A stretch of 48,296 nucleotides of DNA from Cytophagaceae bacterium. Lineage in GTDB: Bacteria > Bacteroidota > Bacteroidia > Cytophagales > UBA9547. The notes under the pieces are model-generated. The model ran no database searches, was not told the DNA's origin, and was given only the letters and a program-made list of their open reading frames with translations. Shown here piece after piece: positions 9,337 to 18,102 of this stretch. Each line of letters begins with the position of its first letter. The first letter of the stretch is position 1. The position numbers were made by a program, and so were the translations under genes. Location: positions 1 through 48,296 of the forward strand of contig JAIYAU010000045.1 in assembly GCA_027488865.1 (NCBI GenBank), read 5' to 3'.

Positions 9337-10254
9337 TTATTTATCCATTTGCAATTCCCAAATGGAAATACTCCGGTCATCACTACATGAAATTAGCTTA
9401 TTATCTTGTTTAAGCCAAAGTATTTTATTCACTGATGTACCATGGCCAGCATATCTGCCTTTGTCTATTACTTTTAATAGTTGTAGATCTTCACTTTGCC
9501 ATATTTTAATAGATTTATCCATACTGCAGCTTGCAAAATACGTTCCGTCTGGACTTGTATCGATATTGTTTATTGCAAAAAGATGCGCTGGGACTTGGTT
9601 CACAGGCATGTAATTGCCTTTTACATCCCATTCTTTCAGTTTGGCGTCTCTGCTACCTGAAAGTAAAAAATTCCCATCCATGGAGTATTTTACGGTAAAA
9701 ACTGAATTAGTGTGGGCTTCAAACGTATTTAGTTCTTTAAATTTATACAAATCAATAATTCTTATGTGATTATCACTATACCCAACAGCCAAATGGCCTT
9801 GCTCTTGGTTAACATCTAGACATCGTGCACTTTTGGTACTCAAGTTGATGGACTCCACCAACTGAAATGTAAACAAATCGACTAAATGAACCTGCCCATC
9901 CCCACAGGCTATGTACAAATAATTGTTAGCTGCTTTTATATCATAAATGGCTTCTTTGGTAATTCCCAAAGATTTAATCTCTTGATTAGTTGAAAGGTCA
10001 ATTAAATGAATGCCATCATAGTTATGTCCGATTACCAAATAATTAAGGCTGGGAATATGACAAAGTGCATAAACTGAGTTATTTACTTTAGCTATAAGTT
10101 TACCTTGGTCAGGCTCATCAAGATTCCACTTTACCACCATTCCATCACCAGCGGCTGAATAAAAACATTTTGGATTGTTGTCCTTCTCTAAGGTGTATAC
10201 ACAATCTGAATGACCACCAAATGTTCCTACTTTATTTACTATTATTTTAGGCAT
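9337..10254 (-). CDS. WD40 repeat protein
   Basis: This 305-aa protein has no signal peptide and is predicted to be a cytoplasmic seven-bladed beta-propeller. Typical GH...WD-type units are visible, for example GHSDCVYTLE at the start, AHTNSVFTVKYSMDGNFLL with LKEWD, and IKIW and ISIWEL near the C-terminus. Such propellers are protein-interaction scaffolds. The gene is divergent from the phosphopantetheinyl transferase gene over 97 bp. On the minus strand a TAACTTTG box (10274-10281) fits a -7 promoter element. The partner is unknown. Confidence 0.88.
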   Translation of the reverse strand: MPKIIVNKVGTFGGHSDCVYTLEKDNNPKCFYSAAGDGMVVKWNLDEPDQGKLIAKVNNSVYALCHIPSLNYLVIGHNYDGIHLIDLSTNQEIKSLGITKEAIYDIKAANNYLYIACGDGQVHLVDLFTFQLVESINLSTKSARCLDVNQEQGHLAVGYSDNHIRIIDLYKFKELNTFEAHTNSVFTVKYSMDGNFLLSGSRDAKLKEWDVKGNYMPVNQVPAHLFAINNIDTSPDGTYFASCSMDKSIKIWQSEDLQLLKVIDKGRYAGHGTSVNKILWLKQDNKLISCSDDRSISIWELQMDK

Positions 10255-10351
10255 GTTTTATTTAATTAACACACAAAGTTAACCCAAAATACAAAAGTTA
10301 CGTTAGACAAAACACGTTATGAAATAAAACGGCAATAAAGTAGACCCTAAT

Positions 10352-10987
10352 ATGGCATTTATTATAAAGGAAATAGTGGGTGAAACTTCTCAATGGGCTT
10401 TATGGAAAGTAGAAGAAACGATTGAGGATCTACAGCAAAACTTAATATTTAGTCCGTTTGATTTTGTAGAGTTTGCTCAAATAACCCACGATACCAGAAA
10501 ACTTGAGTGGCTGGCAGCCAGAAAAGCCATGCAATCACTAGTGCAAGATGCAGGTTATCAATATAAAGGAATTGTAAAAGAAGCTAATGGTAAATCATTT
10601 TTGCACGAAAACAAATTGGAAATATCTATTTCTCACACCAAAGGATATGCTGCTGTTATGATAAATTCTTTGAAAGAGGCTGGGATAGATATTGAATTAT
10701 TAAAAGATAAAATAGAGAAAATAGCCTTTAAATTTATTTCCAAGGAAGAGTTTAAATTTATTCAAAAAGACAAATATAAATTAACGGTTTCATGGTGTGC
10801 AAAAGAAGCCATTTATAAGTATTTGGGTATGCCTGGGGTGTCCTTTATAGAACATATTATTTTAGATGATTTTCAAATTCGTGATAAAGGCCTACTTACG
10901 GCAAAAGTAGTTCACCCAGATCTAAAAGAATCCGTAACTTTGGAATACATTTTGCAACACAATTACGCAATTGCATATACACTTTAA
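10352..10987 (+). CDS. 4'-phosphopantetheinyl transferase superfamily protein
   Basis: This enzyme transfers the phosphopantetheine arm from coenzyme A to a serine of acyl or peptidyl carrier proteins, activating them. The 211-aa length is typical of Sfp-like enzymes. The metal-binding and catalytic signatures are GIDIE (111-115) and WCAKEAIYK (148-156), with ISISHTKGYA (91-100) upstream, which matches the family's SxSHt element. No carrier-protein or synthase gene is in the window, so its target lies elsewhere. It is followed after 4 bp by the redoxin gene, suggesting co-transcription. Confidence 0.93.
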   Translation: MAFIIKEIVGETSQWALWKVEETIEDLQQNLIFSPFDFVEFAQITHDTRKLEWLAARKAMQSLVQDAGYQYKGIVKEANGKSFLHENKLEISISHTKGYAAVMINSLKEAGIDIELLKDKIEKIAFKFISKEEFKFIQKDKYKLTVSWCAKEAIYKYLGMPGVSFIEHIILDDFQIRDKGLLTAKVVHPDLKESVTLEYILQHNYAIAYTL

Positions 10988-10991
10988 ATCA

Positions 10992-11558
10992 ATGATGTTA
11001 ATACGAACTTATTTTTGGGTCATGTTATTTTCTATTGGAGTTACGCTAGGGCAAACTTCAGTAGATGATTTTAAACTCACCGATGCCATAACAGGAAAAG
11101 AAGTATCGCTGAACACATTCAATGATAAAAAGGCTGTTGTACTTATTTTTATGAGTGTTGATTGTCCTTATGGTCAATTTTACGCAAAACGAATAACGAA
11201 GCTGATCAATAAATTTCCGGAAATGGCATTTGTACTTATAAACCCTAATAACAGCATCAACAACAATAATGCTGCCATGTCGTCATTTGTACAGAAAAAT
11301 GGATTAAAATGTACATTTTTAAAAGATGAAGCGCTGAAAGTTGCGAATAGCCTCGGAATTAGTAAAATACCTGAATGTTTTCTAATTGATGTCAAAAATG
11401 GAAATAAATTGATATATCAAGGTGCTATTGATGACAGCCCACAACTCGAAGAAGATGTTTCAAAAAACTACCTAGAAACGGTGCTCTCAAACTTTGGCAA
11501 TAATAAACCAGCTACTTACTCCAAAACCCAAGCCGTAGGCTGCCCTGCTAAGTTCTAA
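10992..11558 (+). CDS. Secreted redoxin (AhpC/TSA- or thioredoxin-like) protein
   Basis: This 188-aa thioredoxin-fold protein has a signal peptide (1-20, LGQ). The core has MSVDCPYG with C58 at the position of the CxxC motif, but only one cysteine there, as in one-cysteine peroxiredoxin-like redoxins; a second cysteine lies in the C-terminal GCPAKF (C184). The cis-proline region ISKIPECFLID is present. It probably reduces peroxides or handles thiols in the periplasm, but the partner is unknown. The frame is open from a TTG at 10971 that overlaps the transferase gene. ATG 10992 is chosen because it gives a normal signal peptide and a 4-bp gap. Confidence 0.85.
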   Translation: MMLIRTYFWVMLFSIGVTLGQTSVDDFKLTDAITGKEVSLNTFNDKKAVVLIFMSVDCPYGQFYAKRITKLINKFPEMAFVLINPNNSINNNNAAMSSFVQKNGLKCTFLKDEALKVANSLGISKIPECFLIDVKNGNKLIYQGAIDDSPQLEEDVSKNYLETVLSNFGNNKPATYSKTQAVGCPAKF

Positions 11559-11562
11559 AATA

Positions 11563-13632
11563 CTAAAATTTATACAGCAATTTTATTGTAAATTCACGTG
11601 AAAGTCCTGGTATTGGGCTTCTTATACCAGAAGATGGTAAGCCACTTGTGGTTACAGCTGAAGCGTCAAAAGTGGTGTAGGGTGCTACATATTCAAGCTT
11701 TTGATCAAAAATATCATAACATCCCAATCCTATTTCCATTTCTTTACTGATGAAATTTTTAAAGGTTATAAAGGTATTAACTAGTGTTTTAGATCCAAAA
11801 GTTTGCATATAGCCTGTATTGTCAGTGTTGTTAAATACATCATGAGAGTATTTTTTACTTAAATGGTTAATACTAGCATTTATATCAAGCCATTTACATA
11901 CATTATAGTTGGCAACTAAATTATACTTTTCAGGAGAAAATCCCATGGTCGCATTGGTTGGATTGGCCGAAGAAGGATTTTGAAACCATTTTTTGTCCAC
12001 TTCAAATTCAGCTATGTTCGAATTAGCGTTAATTCTGTAAATAGAGAAATTAGCAAAAATTTGTAGTTTTTTTACGCGGTATTTGGCTTCTACTTCTATG
12101 CCATGAGTGCCTATTATATCACCATTTTGATATCCTCCTGTTAAATTAATAGGATTATATTGGTAGATTAAAATATCTTTAATTGAAGTATAAAATGCAT
12201 TGGCTGTAACAATTAAATTTGAAGAAAGTTGATAACCTGTTTCAATTTCAAAAGTGGTTGTTTTTTCAGGTTTTATTTCTTTAAAGCTAATATTGGCGAT
12301 GTATGGTGTTCTAAAGGCTTGTGCAGCAAGTGTTTTAATATGAAATTTATTGATAACAATAGTATAGCCAAATCTAGGTACAAATGCGTTAAACCCAAGA
12401 CTATGATGGTCATACCTAAATCCAGCAGTAATATTTCCAATCTTTGATTGATAAATACCTTGAGCATACCCTGAAAAGTTGTTATATGATACTGTTTCGG
12501 TATTATTAGGAGAAAAAAGCCTAGTTTTACTTGGGTCTGGGCCATAGATTACATTTTTTCCAAAATCATTAAATACCTGGGAACCAATAACAAAGTTCAA
12601 ATTATCTGTTGGGTCATATATGGCTTCCAGTCTAAATAATTGTCTATTCACGTAACGATTGTAATAGAATCCGTCAGAGATGGTATCCAATTCGGCCCAA
12701 GGTTTATTGTGCCTAAATTGATATAAGGGAATAACTTTTAGTTTATCATTGATTTTTAAATTGTATTTTAGATTGGCAGCGTAGGTATTATAATAATTGG
12801 GTACTGCTTGTTTATCATATTGATATTCTCTGTTATAAATGGTATGCCTATCAACCAAAAAGTTAAAGCTCAGTTGTTTATAATCTAATCCACCACTAAA
12901 CACTGTATTCAAGAGTTCTGAATTTCCTTTCATGTCATATGTTTGACTTGGATCATAATAATTCTTTTGTTGACCGATGCTTCGTCTGGTTTCTGCATTA
13001 TAAAAATTGAAGTAGGTTTTAAAATCACCTTTGTCCTTGCCCACAGATAAACTTGCTTGTGCCCTTCCAAATTCCTTATCCAATTGGCCATACATGGCAG
13101 AAACTTGTCCTCCGTTTTGTTCCCAACGTTTACTAGTGATGTTGATAACGGCTGTTTCAGAGGTGCCACCATATACAGCTGAACCAGGGCCACGTATTAT
13201 TTCTATTTTTTTAATATTATCAACTGAATAATGCCCCCCAAAAGGAACCGTTCCGTACAATAAATCATTCACTTCAATGCCATCCCAAAATATCGCCGCC
13301 TTACCTTCACTTGCCCAAATACCCCTTACACCTAATCCTACATAATTTTGTATATCGGAAGCAAAATCAAAGCCAGGTACTAATCTAAAAACATCCATTA
13401 AGTCTCTGGCACCAATTGATTTTATATCTTCTTCTGTAATTACAGTGATTACCCCTGGTGATTCCCTAAGCGTCATTTCTTTGCGAGAGGCTACCGATAC
13501 TTTTAAATTCATCAACTCCTCTAGTGATAATTCAAACATTTCAGGTGATACAGGACTTGCCAAAGAATCTTGGGCAATGCTAGCATGATTTAATAAAAAA
13601 ATTAATAAAAAAGTGGATAATAAAAGTTTCAT
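11563..13632 (-). CDS. TonB-dependent receptor
   Basis: This 689-aa outer-membrane receptor has a signal peptide (1-21, SIAQ), the linker FELSLEELMNLKV (33-45), a plug (about 50-175, GLGVRGI and IIRGPGSAVYGG) and a beta-barrel ending REFTIKLLYKF. The plug RGPGS motif is canonical. I prefer ATG at 13632 over an upstream in-frame start at 13665, because the extra 11 residues do not belong to the signal peptide. The gene ends 4 bp from the stop of the redoxin gene on the other strand (tail to tail). A good -33/-7 promoter lies upstream. The ligand is unknown; the layout is that of a siderophore or vitamin receptor rather than SusC. Confidence 0.92.
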   Translation of the reverse strand: MKLLLSTFLLIFLLNHASIAQDSLASPVSPEMFELSLEELMNLKVSVASRKEMTLRESPGVITVITEEDIKSIGARDLMDVFRLVPGFDFASDIQNYVGLGVRGIWASEGKAAIFWDGIEVNDLLYGTVPFGGHYSVDNIKKIEIIRGPGSAVYGGTSETAVINITSKRWEQNGGQVSAMYGQLDKEFGRAQASLSVGKDKGDFKTYFNFYNAETRRSIGQQKNYYDPSQTYDMKGNSELLNTVFSGGLDYKQLSFNFLVDRHTIYNREYQYDKQAVPNYYNTYAANLKYNLKINDKLKVIPLYQFRHNKPWAELDTISDGFYYNRYVNRQLFRLEAIYDPTDNLNFVIGSQVFNDFGKNVIYGPDPSKTRLFSPNNTETVSYNNFSGYAQGIYQSKIGNITAGFRYDHHSLGFNAFVPRFGYTIVINKFHIKTLAAQAFRTPYIANISFKEIKPEKTTTFEIETGYQLSSNLIVTANAFYTSIKDILIYQYNPINLTGGYQNGDIIGTHGIEVEAKYRVKKLQIFANFSIYRINANSNIAEFEVDKKWFQNPSSANPTNATMGFSPEKYNLVANYNVCKWLDINASINHLSKKYSHDVFNNTDNTGYMQTFGSKTLVNTFITFKNFISKEMEIGLGCYDIFDQKLEYVAPYTTFDASAVTTSGLPSSGIRSPIPGLSREFTIKLLYKF

Positions 13633-13654
13633 ATAAAAGGCGTTTAGGACTAAC

Positions 13655-13686
13655 CAAAAATACAAATTATCAAATGTTTAAACAAA
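13655..13686 (-). promoter_or_regulatory. Bacteroidota -33/-7 promoter of the TonB receptor
   Basis: On the minus strand TTTG (13683-13686) is followed after 20 bp by TATTTTTG (13655-13662), matching TTTG-N19-21-TAnnTTTG. It lies 23 bp before the chosen ATG at 13632, supporting that start. Confidence 0.55.
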
Positions 13687-13734
13687 AAATGTGAATAATA
13701 TTCGATACAAATTAATATTTTGTGGGTTTAGCTG

Positions 13735-13742
13735 TATCTTTG
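13735..13742 (+). promoter_or_regulatory. -7 promoter box of rlmN
   Basis: TATCTTTG directly followed by CAAC is a perfect TAnnTTTG box, 17 bp before the rlmN ATG. A matching -33 element is not obvious. Confidence 0.5.
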
Positions 13743-13758
13743 CAACACATTGTAAGTA

Positions 13759-14796
13759 ATGGATAAAAAGGATATTAGAACAATTCAAATTGCGGGCTTA
13801 AAAGAGTTTCTACAGGCCAATGGTGAAAAGCCCTTTAAAGCAAAACAGGTAGCTGAATGGTTATGGAAAAAATCAGCTTATACGTTTGAAGAAATGAGTA
13901 ATTTGTCTATTGCAACCAGAAAATTACTGAATGATAATTTTGTTATTAATACACTTTCAATCCATAAACAACAACGCAGTAACGACGGCACAATAAAATC
14001 AGCTTTTAAACTCTACGATAATAACATCGTAGAAGGAGTGCTCATACCAGTTGAAGATAGAATGACGGCCTGTATTTCCTCACAAGTGGGCTGTTCACTT
14101 ACCTGTAAGTTTTGTGCGACTGGCTATATGGATCGAAAACGTAACCTGGAGGCTTTTGAAATATATGATCAAGTGGTGGCCATTAAAAAGCAGGCAGAGG
14201 AGCAATTTAATATGCCGCTTACCAACATTGTATATATGGGCATGGGAGAACCTCTGCTAAACTACGCCAATACCTTAAAATCTGTAGAATTTATTACATC
14301 GGAAGATGGGTTGGGCATGTCGCCAAAAAGAATTACCGTTTCTACTGCTGGCATAGCAAAAATGATTATGAAATTGGGTGATGACGGGGTTAAATTTAAC
14401 TTGGCATTGTCGTTGCATGCAGCCAACGACGTTAAACGAAATCAGATTATGCCCATTAACGAAACTAATAGTCTGCCAGCGCTCAAAGAAGCTTTAAAAT
14501 ATTTTTATGATAAAACTGGTACACATGTTACCTATGAGTACATTTTGTTTTACAATTTTAATGATTCCATTGAAGATGCGCGGGAGCTATATGAGTTTTC
14601 GAAGGTAATTCCTTGCAAAATTAATATTATTGAGTATAATCCAATTGCTGAAGCAAGCTATATTAATACCAACCAAGACACCTTAGAGCAGTTTAGCAAA
14701 TTCCTTGAAAACAAAAATGTGGTGGTGAATGTACGTAGAAGTAGAGGCAAGGACATAGACGCTGCTTGTGGTCAATTGGCCATAAAAGAAAAGTAA
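13759..14796 (+). CDS. rlmN: Dual-specificity RNA methyltransferase RlmN
   Basis: This radical-SAM enzyme methylates C2 of A2503 in 23S rRNA and of A37 in a subset of tRNAs, improving decoding accuracy. At 345 aa it has the usual length. It has the N-terminal HhH-like accessory domain (about 1-95), the [4Fe-4S] cluster motif CX3CX2C (C112, C116 and C119 in GCSLTCKFCATG), the SAM-binding MGMGEPL, and the C-terminal resolving cysteine in DAACGQ (C337), the pair of the methyl-carrying cysteine C119/C337 system. It is a single gene with its own -7 box, and highly conserved, so it is an anchor for phylogeny. Confidence 0.97.
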   Translation: MDKKDIRTIQIAGLKEFLQANGEKPFKAKQVAEWLWKKSAYTFEEMSNLSIATRKLLNDNFVINTLSIHKQQRSNDGTIKSAFKLYDNNIVEGVLIPVEDRMTACISSQVGCSLTCKFCATGYMDRKRNLEAFEIYDQVVAIKKQAEEQFNMPLTNIVYMGMGEPLLNYANTLKSVEFITSEDGLGMSPKRITVSTAGIAKMIMKLGDDGVKFNLALSLHAANDVKRNQIMPINETNSLPALKEALKYFYDKTGTHVTYEYILFYNFNDSIEDARELYEFSKVIPCKINIIEYNPIAEASYINTNQDTLEQFSKFLENKNVVVNVRRSRGKDIDAACGQLAIKEK

Positions 14797-14932
14797 AAAA
14801 CCTATAAATATTACATTAGTTATAATTTATACTACATTTTTTGATATTAGTGTATCTTTATTTACAACTTTACGTTTAAGCACTTATCTATATTAATGTT
14901 TCCTTTCTGCAATTATTAAATAATCCTCTTCC

Positions 14933-15235
14933 ATGAAATCAATCTACATTTATATACTTCCTTTATTCATATTTTCATTTTCAAGTTATGCATTTGACAA
15001 ATGTAAGGGCGAAGAATCAAATGGAATAAAAAGTGGTAAATGGGTTTGTTTTTATGACGCTGGCGGGCTTAAAGAAGAAGGCGAATACAGGTCTGGCAAA
15101 AAAGAAGGATATTGGAAATTGTATCACGACAACGGAATCCTTGCCGCAGAAGGTAATTACGAAAATTCGCAAGAAAAAGGAAACTGGAAGTTTTATGATG
15201 ATAACGGTAAAATGATATTTGAACAAAACTACTAA
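14933..15235 (+). CDS. Small secreted MORN/YwqK-like repeat protein
   Basis: This 100-aa protein has a signal peptide (about 1-20) followed by three or so copies of a beta-hairpin unit of the type GxWxxYxxxGxLxxEGxY (GKWVCFYDAGGLKEEGEY, GYWKLYHDNGILAAEGNY, GNWKFYDDNGKMIFEQNY). This is the toastrack fold annotated as 'YwqK antitoxin component', but a secreted 100-aa form has no proven toxin link and none is adjacent. A TATCTTTA box at 14853-14860 is a possible promoter, leaving a leader of about 65 nt. The role is unknown. Confidence 0.75.
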   Translation: MKSIYIYILPLFIFSFSSYAFDKCKGEESNGIKSGKWVCFYDAGGLKEEGEYRSGKKEGYWKLYHDNGILAAEGNYENSQEKGNWKFYDDNGKMIFEQNY

Positions 15236-15340
15236 TTTCAGAACCACAGTGAGTTAGTTATTATATCCAACAATTAATATTGATTGTTTGTATATTCAAC
15301 CAAAAAAGCGTCTCACAATTAATTATTTAATCAAAACAGT

Positions 15341-15973
15341 TTACACTATTTCATTCGGTAATACCCCTGGTTTAGCATAGGTTAGTCGGCCGATCTGCTC
15401 AGTTTTGAAATAAGCATCCAAACCACAGCTCACAAGTATATCTTGTTCAGTTAGTTTAACAAAACCATCTGGTGAAACTATTTCTTGAGGTATTTCGACT
15501 TGTTGTATGCTACCAATAATAAGTATTGTTCCATTAAGTTCAATTTCGATTGTTTGTTCAAGTTTCATCCCAATTTTTACTACAGCTTCTTGTACAAAAG
15601 GGGCAGGAAAAGGGGAATTAAAAATTGGTGTCAAGCCAACTTCGCCAAACTCAGACACGTTGCTTTGATATCTCGCTGAGGTTTGATGTGCTTGTTTATA
15701 ATAATTATTACTTATATAGTTGAGCGTGTAATACTTTGTTTCCAAAATGTTTTGAAGAGTATCTTTTGGCACCTTATTAGGTCTGCTAATTAGTCCAAAT
15801 AGGGCAGGATTAGCCCCAAGATGAATAAGTGAGTTGAAAATGGCCAGATTCGGTATTTCGTTGGCACCAATGGTGCCTACCAATACAGCTTGTCTAAAAC
15901 CCGCCAATGAATTTACGAAAGATGTTCTATATCGTTTATCTTGTTGCTCTATGTCGTCTATAGAAATGTGCAT
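15341..15973 (-). CDS. Flavin reductase family protein (DIM6/NTAB)
   Basis: This 210-aa split-barrel flavoprotein resembles the FMN-binding flavin reductases that use NAD(P)H to make reduced flavin. Family features include the N-terminal Y-rich region leading to FRQAVLVGT, the substrate/FMN loop NLAIFNSLIHLGANP, the strand FGLISRP and the C-terminal GRLTYAKPG. It is the third gene of a minus-strand operon, 44 bp after the photolyase-like gene, so its likely job is to supply or maintain reduced flavin for that protein. The electron donor cannot be told from the sequence. Confidence 0.88.
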   Translation of the reverse strand: MHISIDDIEQQDKRYRTSFVNSLAGFRQAVLVGTIGANEIPNLAIFNSLIHLGANPALFGLISRPNKVPKDTLQNILETKYYTLNYISNNYYKQAHQTSARYQSNVSEFGEVGLTPIFNSPFPAPFVQEAVVKIGMKLEQTIEIELNGTILIIGSIQQVEIPQEIVSPDGFVKLTEQDILVSCGLDAYFKTEQIGRLTYAKPGVLPNEIV

Positions 15974-16017
15974 ACAGTTAATGAGATTATGTGGTAAATT
16001 ATATTTTTAGTAAAGTC

Positions 16018-17112
16018 TTAATTGTTTTTGAATGATTTAACAAGTACCTTCCAATAGGCAAAAAAGGAAGGATAATAACCTACCACTTGTTCACTCAGCC
16101 AAGTGCGTGGTTCTTGTACTCCGGTATAATGCCTGTTTAATGGATGTTCCTTAAAATACACCTTTGAAGGATTATACTCTCGAATCAATTGATCAAAGGC
16201 ACCGACATACACTTGAATAGCAGGAATATTGGCGGAAAGTTCAAGAAAAAATTGAAAACACTTTTCGCTTATGGGATATGCTTCAAATATTTCTGGCTCT
16301 ATTAACAATATTCTATTGGCCTGTTCATTTTTATGCCATTGAGTATCTAGATTATAGTAATTATAGATAAAGGTAGGCAGATTATTATCTACTACAATTG
16401 CTTTTTTTGTTGGCAAGGTTGTTTTTAAAGAAATTAATTCTGTTTTCTGAAGTGTTTGTGGTCGAGCCATTGAGGCTAATGATTCATATGATTGATTGAG
16501 GTAGTTATCCAAAAGTGGAGTATTAGTGTATTTACTTATATTTTCATAGTTGGCATAATATTTTTTGGAGCTATTTAATCCTGCTACCCATTGCCAACTG
16601 CATGCATTACTTGCCCAGTCGCCATCTAAGAGATGGTAATACATCCATTTTGCCGGCAAAAGCCAATCAAATTGTGCTATGTTGCACACTAAACTGGCCA
16701 CATATAATCTATTATGATTATGCATATAGCCTGTTTGATACAGATCATTAATGGCTTGATCTATAGCCAATAAATCGGTTTGTGCATGAACAACAGCTTT
16801 AGGAATGCCCAATGTATTTGCACGTTCTAAGCTATTTTTAATCGGTAGGTTAATGTTCTTTTCTTGCCAAATTCGCTGAAAATAGTCCCTCCAAGCAAGT
16901 TGTTTAGCAAATGGTTCTGTTTGATTGAAATTGTAACCTTTATCTAAGACATGTTGAAGAATTTGCTTTGTAGATATTACTCCCCTTGATACGTACGGAG
17001 ATAAATAATTTACTGCACCGTTGGTATAATTTCTAGTTTGAGCATAGGCAATAGGGTCAATACCATCAAGCTTAGCTATTATTTGAGAATAGTCTGTTGG
17101 AAAAAAGGACAT
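16018..17112 (-). CDS. Photolyase/cryptochrome-like FAD-binding protein, inverted domain order
   Basis: Residues 1-200 of this 364-aa protein match the C-terminal, FAD-binding helical domain of DNA photolyases and cryptochromes: LSPYVSRGVIS (37-47), WRDYF (74-78), MHNHNRLYVASLV (130-142), DGDWASNACSWQW (163-175) and a final YANYE. Canonical photolyases begin with an alpha/beta antenna domain, absent here. Instead a C-terminal part (about 235-364; NRILLIEPEIFEAYP, KEHPLNRHY, GYYPSFFAYWK) looks like an alpha/beta domain, so the protein resembles a circular permutation of a photolyase. The WQW tryptophans suggest the electron-transfer chain is kept. The role is DNA repair or blue-light signalling. 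It follows TIGR03643 with a 1-base overlap. Confidence 0.82.
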   Translation of the reverse strand: MSFFPTDYSQIIAKLDGIDPIAYAQTRNYTNGAVNYLSPYVSRGVISTKQILQHVLDKGYNFNQTEPFAKQLAWRDYFQRIWQEKNINLPIKNSLERANTLGIPKAVVHAQTDLLAIDQAINDLYQTGYMHNHNRLYVASLVCNIAQFDWLLPAKWMYYHLLDGDWASNACSWQWVAGLNSSKKYYANYENISKYTNTPLLDNYLNQSYESLASMARPQTLQKTELISLKTTLPTKKAIVVDNNLPTFIYNYYNLDTQWHKNEQANRILLIEPEIFEAYPISEKCFQFFLELSANIPAIQVYVGAFDQLIREYNPSKVYFKEHPLNRHYTGVQEPRTWLSEQVVGYYPSFFAYWKVLVKSFKNN

Positions 17113-17372
17113 TAACGTTTACTTATTTTGTTATTTGATATGGAACGTTGGCGGGTACATTTAAATCTGGTAATCTCATCAGATCGTTTATTTAAATGTT
17201 TTAAACTTGTTTTGCTATTTACGCGCGCTCGCCACCTATTAAAACTTGACCTTTTTAGAGTCCTGCGCATAAGTTCTATCACCTCCGCTTCGGTTAAATC
17301 AAACTGTACTTTAATGGCTTCAAATGGAGTTCTATCTTCCCAGGCCATCTCTATAATTCTATCAATATCCAT
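17112..17372 (-). CDS. TIGR03643 (DUF2805) family protein
   Basis: This 86-aa basic protein matches the TIGR03643/DUF2805 family by its opening MDIDRIIEMAWEDRTPFEAI (1-20) and the following LTEAEVIELMR. This is a short helix-turn-helix-like family typically found next to photolyase or cryptochrome genes in Bacteroidota and some Cyanobacteria. It is rich in Arg and Lys, so nucleic-acid binding is plausible but unproved. Its stop overlaps the start of the photolyase-like gene by one base, so the two are translationally coupled. It is the first gene of the operon. Confidence 0.88.
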   Translation of the reverse strand: MDIDRIIEMAWEDRTPFEAIKVQFDLTEAEVIELMRRTLKRSSFNRWRARVNSKTSLKHLNKRSDEITRFKCTRQRSISNNKISKR

Positions 17373-17661
17373 GGGCTCATAACTATTAAGGAAGCCATAA
17401 GGTTATTAATTTGTGCTAAAAGTTATTGATTATTCGCCTCTTATTTTGTGGTGTATGGTCAAAAAAGAAGATAATAAACTGCGTAAGTTAGTTTGGAAAG
17501 AGTTTTTTCAATGCCACAAGAGCATATACTGTTATAGACCTAAATATATTCAATCCTATTGAGCCACGAAAGCTGTATAACCAACATCAAAGGATTTGAC
17601 CAAATTATTACGCTACTTGACAAATTGGATTAATACATAAGCACGCTCGTTCACAAGTAAT
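17373..17661. other. Non-coding spacer with a degenerate short ORF
   Basis: This 289-bp stretch lies between the photolyase operon and the lipoprotein gene. An ATG frame of 35 codons (17455-17562, MVKKEDNKLRKLVWKEF...) has no recognisable family. The sequence looks like decayed gene remains. No terminator, RNA or repeat was recognised. Confidence 0.4.
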
Positions 17662-18102
17662 ATGAAAAAAAATACGACACTAGGTTTTATCCTAACATTT
17701 TTATTATTCGGACTGTTTTTGTCAGCTTGTTACGTCAAGAAAGGTAATGTTTCGGACAACTCTGACAGATCAGAAAGCTTTGTGGACTTCTACCAGAAAT
17801 TCACTACTGACTCTTTGTTCCAGCTTGACAGAGTTGAATTTCCGGTTCATGGTCGCTACATGGACAATGAACTAGCAGGAACAACTGAAAGTGACAGTAC
17901 CACCTGGACAAGACAGAACTGGACAATTATTCATGCTATAAAACAAAAAGATTTAAGCAATTTGAGAATTTCGAAAAACATTTCAGACAGTTTAGTAATT
18001 ATAAAGACAGAAGGAATTGACTTCAGCTTTATATTTGAAGAAACGTATAAAAGTAAGGATGGAAAATGGTATTTAACAAACCTGACAGACTTGTCTTTGT
18101 AG
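17662..18102 (+). CDS. DUF4348-like lipoprotein
   Basis: This 146-aa protein has a lipoprotein signal peptide ending in the lipobox LSAC (C23), so it is anchored in a membrane on the periplasmic side. The mature part starts with FVDFYQKFTTDSLFQLDRVEFP, a pattern that fits the DUF4348 family of Bacteroidota lipoproteins, followed by an NTF2-like alpha+beta fold (IIHAIKQKDLSNL, then FSFIFEETYKSKDGKWYLT). The function is unknown. It sits in a small accessory stretch with an unknown gene downstream. Confidence 0.75.
   Translation: MKKNTTLGFILTFLLFGLFLSACYVKKGNVSDNSDRSESFVDFYQKFTTDSLFQLDRVEFPVHGRYMDNELAGTTESDSTTWTRQNWTIIHAIKQKDLSNLRISKNISDSLVIIKTEGIDFSFIFEETYKSKDGKWYLTNLTDLSL

Noticed and set aside
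12273-13231. Short ORFs overlapping the TonB receptor
   Set aside because: They run in other frames of a well-supported gene and have no signal peptide or family match.
14933-15235. Toxin-antitoxin pair for the YwqK-like gene
   Set aside because: No adjacent toxin gene, and the protein has a signal peptide, which does not fit an antitoxin.
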